The notes under the pieces were generated by a model. It did no database searches, had not been told where the DNA came from, and saw only the letters and a program-made list of their open reading frames with translations. A DNA stretch of 64,000 bases from DASPHG01 sp963748315. GTDB lineage: Bacteria > Actinomycetota > Thermoleophilia > Solirubrobacterales > Thermoleophilaceae. Of the stretch, positions 59,721 to 64,000 are shown piece by piece (within the stretch, counting starts at the first letter, position 1; every line of letters starts with the position of its first letter). The stretch lies in NCBI GenBank assembly GCA_963748315.1, contig CAVVIK010000005.1:62001-126000 (forward strand). Reading direction: 5' to 3'. Both the position numbers and the translations under genes were made by a program.

Positions 59721-60744
59721 CGTGGAGCGGCGTCAACCTCTTCAGCGACACCCAGACCCGCCCGACGGAGGGGATGCGGCGCGCGATCGCCGAGGCCGAG
59801 GTGGGCGACGAGCAGCGCTTCGCCGACCCGACCACGACGCGGCTCCAGGAGCGCGTAGCCGAGCTGCTCGGGCCACGAGGCCGCGCTCTTCCTGCCCACC
59901 GGGACGATGTGCAACCAGATTGCGATCCGGCTCCACATCCGGCCGGGCGGCGACGAGCTGATCGCGGCGGCGAATTCTCACCCCGTCAACTACGAGGCCG
60001 GCGGGCCGGCTCTGTTCGGGAGCGCGATGGTGCGCACGATCGATACTCCGACCGGCGTGTTCGAGCCGGAGCAGCTCGAGGTGCGCAATCCGGCCGGCCG
60101 GCGACCGCTACGCGCCGCGGTCGCGGCTCGTATCGGTCGAGCAGACGACGAACCTGGGCGGCGGGCGCGTCTGGCCGCTCGAGACCGTGCGCGCCGTGGT
60201 CGAGATCGCGCGTGCGCACGAAATGCGCGCGCACATGGACGGCGCGCGGCTGATGAACGCGGTGGTCGCCAGCGGGACGAGCGCGGCCGAGTGGGCGGGC
60301 GGCTTCGACTCGGCCTGGATCGACTTCACGAAGGGACTGGGCGCGCCCGTGGGCGCGGTGCTCGCCGGCTCGCGCGAGCTGATCGACGAGGCCTGGCGCT
60401 ACAAGCAGATGATCGGCGGTGCGCTGCGCCAGTCCGGCATCGTCGCCGCGGGCTGCCTATATGCGCTCGATCACCACGTCGACCGGCTCGCCGAGGATCA
60501 TGAGAACGCACGCGTGCTGGCCGAGGGGCTGGCGGAGCTATCCGGGTTCGAGTTGCAGCCGCCCGACACGAACATCGTCATCGCCAAGGTCGCGGATGCG
60601 CCGCGCATCGTCGGCGAGCTCTGGGACCGCGGCATCGAGGTGACGCCGATGGCGCCCACGCTCATCCGCTGCGTCACGCATCTGGACGTCGACGCGGAGG
60701 GGATCGACCGCGCGCTGGCCGCCTTCCGCGAGGTTGCCGGCTGA
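59717..60744 (+). pseudogene. ltaE: Threonine-aldolase-like PLP lyase, two frameshifts, apparent CTG start
   Basis: Low-specificity threonine aldolase/beta-eliminating lyase fold. LFSDTQTRPTEGMRRAIAEA near the N-terminus; then an extra G near 59871 (CTCGGGCCACGAG, expected CTCGGCCACGAG) moves to HEAALFLPTGTMCNQIAIRL and ANSHPVNYEAGGPALFGSAM. At 60090-60102 an extra CCGG unit (three in tandem, two fit VRNPAGDRYAP) moves to SVEQTTNLGGGRVWPLETV, ARAHEMRAHMDGARLMNAVV, the PLP lysine in DFTKGLGAPVGAVLAG, to the end. No normal start codon lies at the conserved N-terminus; CTG 59717 overlaps the ribH stop. About 340 residues if repaired. Confidence 0.8.
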
Positions 60745-61646
60745 TGCGCAAGCTGATCGGGCTCGGCGTGGTCGTGCTCCTCCTCGTCGTGAACACGATC
60801 GTGACCGACCGCGAGACCAAGTCGGCCGAGGCGAGCCACGGCAGCAAGATCATCGAGCTCGCCGACGGCGACCTGAATTACATGGAGGCCGGGGACCGCG
60901 ACGACCCCGCGATCGTGCTGCTGCACGGGTATGCGTGCTCATTGCGGTGGTGGGACCGCGTCGCGCCGGAGCTCGCGAACCGCGGCCTGCGGGTGATCCG
61001 CTTCGACCTGCTCGGCCACGGCGGGTCCGAGATGCCGCGCGATGGTTACGGGATGGACGATCAGGCCCGTCTGGTCGCCGAGGCGCTCAAGAAGCTGCGC
61101 GTGAGGCGCGCAGTCGTAGTCGGTCACTCCATGGGCGGCACGGTCGCGAGCGCGCTCGCCGAGCAGGAGCCGCGGCTGGTCCGCAAGGTCGCCGTGCTCG
61201 ACACGCCGCCGCGTGAGGGCTACGTCGACACGGCGCTGCTGCGCCGGGTCTCGACGTGGCCGGTGGTCGGCGAGCTCACCCGCCGCTTCACACCCGACGC
61301 CTTGATCAAGGTGGGCTTGGACTCCGCATTCGCCGACGACGTGGACGTGCCCGACCAGTTCGTGGACGACCTCGACGGCATGACCTTCAGCGCCTACGAC
61401 AAGTCGAGCGCCGAGGCGGGGGACTTCGTCGAGGAGAAGCCCAACTCCGAGCGGGTCGCGGATGCGCGCGTCCCGTTGCTCGTCATCTTCGGGACCGAGG
61501 ACGAGATCGTCGAGCCGGAGGCTGCGGACCGGTGGAAGAAAGACGTGCCGCGGGCGCGCGTCGTGAAGATGCGCGGGGTCGGCCACTCGCCGCAGTGGGA
61601 GAATCCGCGCCAAGTCACCGAGTTGCTGCTGCAGTACACGCGCTGA
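60744..61646 (+). CDS. Membrane-anchored or secreted alpha/beta hydrolase
   Basis: 300 residues. An N-terminal hydrophobic segment (KLIGLGVVVLLLVVNTIV) is a signal anchor. The alpha/beta-hydrolase core has the oxyanion region VLLHGYACSLRWWDRVAPEL, FDLLGHGGSEMP, the nucleophile elbow VVVGHSMGGTVASA, the acid near FGTEDEIVEP, and the catalytic His in GVGHSPQWENP. Substrate unknown. ATG overlaps the stop of the preceding gene (TGATG). Followed by another, larger exported hydrolase-like gene. Confidence 0.9.
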   Translation: MRKLIGLGVVVLLLVVNTIVTDRETKSAEASHGSKIIELADGDLNYMEAGDRDDPAIVLLHGYACSLRWWDRVAPELANRGLRVIRFDLLGHGGSEMPRDGYGMDDQARLVAEALKKLRVRRAVVVGHSMGGTVASALAEQEPRLVRKVAVLDTPPREGYVDTALLRRVSTWPVVGELTRRFTPDALIKVGLDSAFADDVDVPDQFVDDLDGMTFSAYDKSSAEAGDFVEEKPNSERVADARVPLLVIFGTEDEIVEPEAADRWKKDVPRARVVKMRGVGHSPQWENPRQVTELLLQYTR

Positions 61647-61665
61647 CCGCTACGCTGCCTCGCGC

Positions 61666-63707
61666 ATGAGATTCGCCCTCCCGCTGGCGGCTCTGATGGT
61701 CGGACTCGCCGCTGTTCCCGCCGTCGCCGCTCCGAAGCCGAGCAAGGCGTGCGACTTCTTCGACAAGTCGGTCTGCCTCCAGCCGTGGCCGAACGACTAC
61801 TTCATGAAGGACGGGCGGATCAAGCTGCGCAAGAAGGCGATGCCGGCCGACAAGGACGGCAAGCACATCGTCCCGGCCGCCTGGAATCGCAACGACGGGT
61901 TCAGCCCGGGCCAGACGATCCTGACGCACGTTCGCGGCCTCGACAACGAGCGCGCGTTCAACCGGACCAACCCGGTCCAGCTCGAAGACCTCAGCCGGTA
62001 CACGAAGCGCAAGGCGCCGATCGTCGTGATCAACGCGAAGACCGGTGAGCGCCACCCGATCTGGGCGGAACTCGATCCGCATCCGTCCCGCCGTCGAGAC
62101 GTGAACCTCCAGATCCGGCCGGCGGTCAACTGGGACGAGGGGACGCGCTACATCGTCGCGCTGCGCCGGCTGCGGAACAAGAAGGGCAACGTGCTCGAGG
62201 CGGGCAAGGCGTTCCGCCTCTACCGCGACCGCAAGGAGACGGACAACAAGCTGATCGAGAAGCGCCGCGCGCACATGGAGTCGATCTTCAAGACGCTGAA
62301 GAAGAAGGCCGGCATCAAGCGCGGGAGCCTCTACCTCGCGTGGGACTTCACGGTCGCGAGCGAGCGCAACCTGACCGAGCGTGCGCTCCACATCCGTGAC
62401 GACGCGTTCGCGCTGCTGGGCGACACGAATCTCGCCGACGGCGTCGTCCAGGGAGACGCGCCGGACTTCACGGTGACGAGCGTCACGGCGGTCGACGACG
62501 TGCCCGGCGTCCGCGAGCGGATCGAGGGCACGTTCCAGGTGCCGTGTTACCTCGACAGCGCGGGCTGCGAGCCCGGCGGCGGCTTCGAGTACGCGAGCAA
62601 GCGCTCGAACATCCCGCTGCGCGCGGACACCGCAACTTCCGCACGGCGCCGTTCTACTGCAACGTCCCGTCGGCGGCGAGCCCGTCGAATCCCGCGCTCA
62701 ACGTCGCAGTACGGCCACGGCCTGCTCGGTCGGGCGAGCAGGTGTTCACCGAGATCGACATCAGCACGATGGCCGAGCGCCACAACGCGATGTACTGCGC
62801 GACCGACTGGACCGGCATGAACGAGCCGAGCGTCCCGTTCGCGGTCGAGGTGCTCCAGGACCTGTCGCTCTTCCCGAAGTTCGCCGACCGCCTGCAGCAG
62901 GGCTGGTCGACCAGCTCTACCTCGGGCGGCTGATGCTGCACCCGAACGGCCTGGCGTCGGCGCCGCAGTTCCAGCAGGGCGGCCAGCCGATCTTCGACAA
63001 CTCGAGGCTCCTGTGGGACTCGAACAGCCAGGGCGGGATCATGGGCGGCGCGCTCACCGCGCTCGCGCCCGACTTCCAGAACGCCGTGCTGGGTGTTCCG
63101 GCGATCAACTACTCGGTCCTCCTGCGCCGGAGCGTCGACTGGGACATCTACTCGCAGATCATCTACCCGCAGTACCCGCGCGAGCGCGAGCGGCCGCTGA
63201 TCCTCGGCCTGATCCAGATGCTCTGGGATCGCGGCGAGGGGAACGGCTACGCCCATCACATCGTCGGCGACCCGCTGCCGGGCACGCCGGACCACAACGT
63301 GCTGATGCACGTAGCGGTCGGCGACCACCAGGTCACGACGATCCAGGCCGACGTGATGGCGCGGACGATCGGCGCAAGCGTGCGCCAGCCCGCGGTCGAC
63401 GATGGGCGCTCGCTCGAGGACAACCCGTTCTTCGGCATCCCCGCCATCGGCGGGTTCCCGTTCACGGGCGATGCGGCGCTCGTGTACTGGGACACGGGGC
63501 CCGGTCCGGGAGGAGAACGGCGTGACGGTCGGCACCAATCCCGCCCCGCTCGGAGAGGTGCCGAACCGCTCGGGCGCGGACCCGCACGGGCGCCCGCGCA
63601 AGGACCCGGACGCGCAGGACCAGAAGGTCGAGTTCATGCTGAACGGCGACGTGATCGACGTCTGCGGCGCGTCGCCGTGCTACGTGGACGGCTACACCGG
63701 CCCCTGA
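61666..63707 (+). pseudogene. Large secreted alpha/beta-hydrolase-like protein, multiple frameshifts
   Basis: Signal peptide PLAALMVGLAAVPAVAA, then a long N-terminal domain (CLQPWPNDYFMKDGRIKLRK, NRNDGFSPGQTILTHVRGLD, YIVALRRLRNKKGNVLEAGK). Later blocks lie in changing frames: FRTAPFYCNVPSAAS, STSQYGHGLLGRA, EQVFTEIDISTMAERHNAMY, LVDQLYLGRLMLHPNGLASA, WDSNSQGGIMGGALTALAPD and EENGVTVGTNPAPLGEVPNR. NSQGG resembles a nucleophile elbow, so a lipase-like fold is possible. Five breaks are needed, near 62630, 62690, 62735, 62895 (one C missing) and 63505 (one extra G). About 680 residues. Either a decayed gene or poor sequence near the contig end. Confidence 0.65.
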
Positions 63708-63732
63708 CGGGGCGGTGCTAGCCTCCGCCGCC

Positions 63733-63924
63733 GTGGCCAAGGTCTGTTACTCGTGCGGAAAGGGCCCGGCGTTCGGGCACAGCCGCAGCCATTCGATGGT
63801 CGCCACCAAGCGGCGCTTCAACGCGAACCTCCAGAAGGTCCGCATCTCCGTGGACGGCGCGCCGCGGCGCGAGTACGTGTGCACCCGCTGCCTGAAGTCG
63901 GGCAAGGTGCTCAAGCACGTGTAA
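63733..63924 (+). CDS. rpmB: Ribosomal protein L28 (zinc-binding form)
   Basis: 63 residues from GTG 63733. AKVCYSCGKGPAFGHSRSHS, ATKRRFNANLQKVRISVDG and VCTRCLKSGKV are typical; two CxxC pairs indicate the zinc-containing C+ form. Binds 23S rRNA in the large subunit. An in-frame upstream start would overlap no motif and is rejected. Usually followed by a DAK2-domain kinase gene in related bacteria, which fits the next start. Confidence 0.96.
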   Translation: MAKVCYSCGKGPAFGHSRSHSMVATKRRFNANLQKVRISVDGAPRREYVCTRCLKSGKVLKHV

Positions 63925-63934
63925 AACACACACT

Positions 63935-64000
63935 GTGCCGGACCCCAGTCTCGAGCGGTTTCGCAAGGTCGTCGCCAATGCGTGCGCCGAGCTCGAGAGC
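63935..64000 (+). CDS. Start of an unidentified gene, possibly a DAK2/FakA-like protein, cut by window edge
   Basis: GTG 63935 opens a frame that runs to the window end (22 codons): begins VPDPSLERFRKVVANACAEL. The pattern SLxRFRKVVxxACxxLE and the position just after rpmB resemble the beginning of DAK2-domain fatty-acid-kinase-like proteins, which often follow rpmB. Only the first residues are available, so this is a weak identification. Confidence 0.4.
   Translation, partial: MPDPSLERFRKVVANACAELES

Noticed and set aside
1..64000. tRNA, rRNA, CRISPR arrays, insertion sequences, prophage
   Set aside because: No T-loop-like GGTTCGAATCC with cloverleaf context, no spaced direct repeats, no transposase or integrase and no terminal inverted repeats were found.

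Overview
The window is high-GC bacterial chromosome, densely packed, with genes on both strands and very short spacers. Gene content suggests an actinobacterium outside the classical Streptomyces/Mycobacterium group, most likely class Thermoleophilia (Solirubrobacterales/Gaiellales). The supporting features are a MurE with the meso-diaminopimelate signature, a split glycine decarboxylase (GcvPA+GcvPB), two F420-type (DDN-like) oxidoreductase-family proteins, a zinc-binding L28, and many GTG/TTG starts. The class assignment is inference. No tRNA, rRNA, CRISPR array, insertion sequence or prophage was seen.

Layout. 1-1336 (-): secreted Cys-rich protein cut by the left edge. 1645-14537: cell-wall/division (dcw) cluster murE-murF-mraY-murD-ftsW-murG, then three unrelated genes (PAP2 phosphatase, membrane protein, lipoprotein), then murC-ftsQ-ftsZ; murB and ftsA are not in the cluster. 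14605-19320: frameshifted methyltransferase, a secreted PHP metallohydrolase/GH36-like pair, and a DDN-like protein. 19349-23612: glycine cleavage operon gcvT-gcvH-gcvPA-gcvPB. 23609-30452: secreted protein, arfB, trpS, scpA-scpB, NodB deacetylase, EamA transporter, an ECF sigma factor-MGMT operon and two very small genes. 30513-44134: rlmN (-), cupredoxin, rluB-type pseudouridine synthase, then an aromatic amino acid block (aroH, aminotransferase, an aromatic-codon leader peptide, DAHP synthase, tyrA, aroA) running into DUF559, cmk, der, a DUF3352-type lipoprotein, metK and an enoyl-CoA hydratase. 44270-50821: peroxiredoxin, second DDN-like protein, small acidic protein, then priA-def-fmt-rsmB-zinc ribbon. 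50944-56272 (-): molybdopterin oxidoreductase, flippase, methyltransferase, glycosyltransferase and a small repeat protein. 56320-60744: riboflavin operon ribD-ribE-ribBA-ribH plus a threonine-aldolase-like gene. 60744-64000: two hydrolases, rpmB and the first codons of a further gene.

How the genes work together. The dcw genes make the lipid-linked peptidoglycan precursor and the divisome. The aromatic block runs from DAHP synthase (first step) and AroA (EPSP synthase) to chorismate mutase, prephenate dehydrogenase and an aminotransferase. Its DAHP synthase gene is preceded by a 22-residue leader ORF ending in Tyr-Arg-Trp-Phe-Ser-Arg-Phe-Ser and by mutually exclusive RNA hairpins, which is the clearest regulatory candidate in the window. 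Translational coupling is pervasive: overlapping NTGA junctions use ATG, GTG, TTG and apparently twice CTG as start.

Caution on quality. At least ten conserved genes carry single-base (once four-base) indels, almost all right of 31 kb, including aroA (three), priA, rsmB, rlmN and aroH. Reading frames resume correctly on the far side, and in several cases the restored frame recreates the usual overlap with the next gene. This looks more like sequence or assembly error than gene decay, and such genes are annotated across their full extent.
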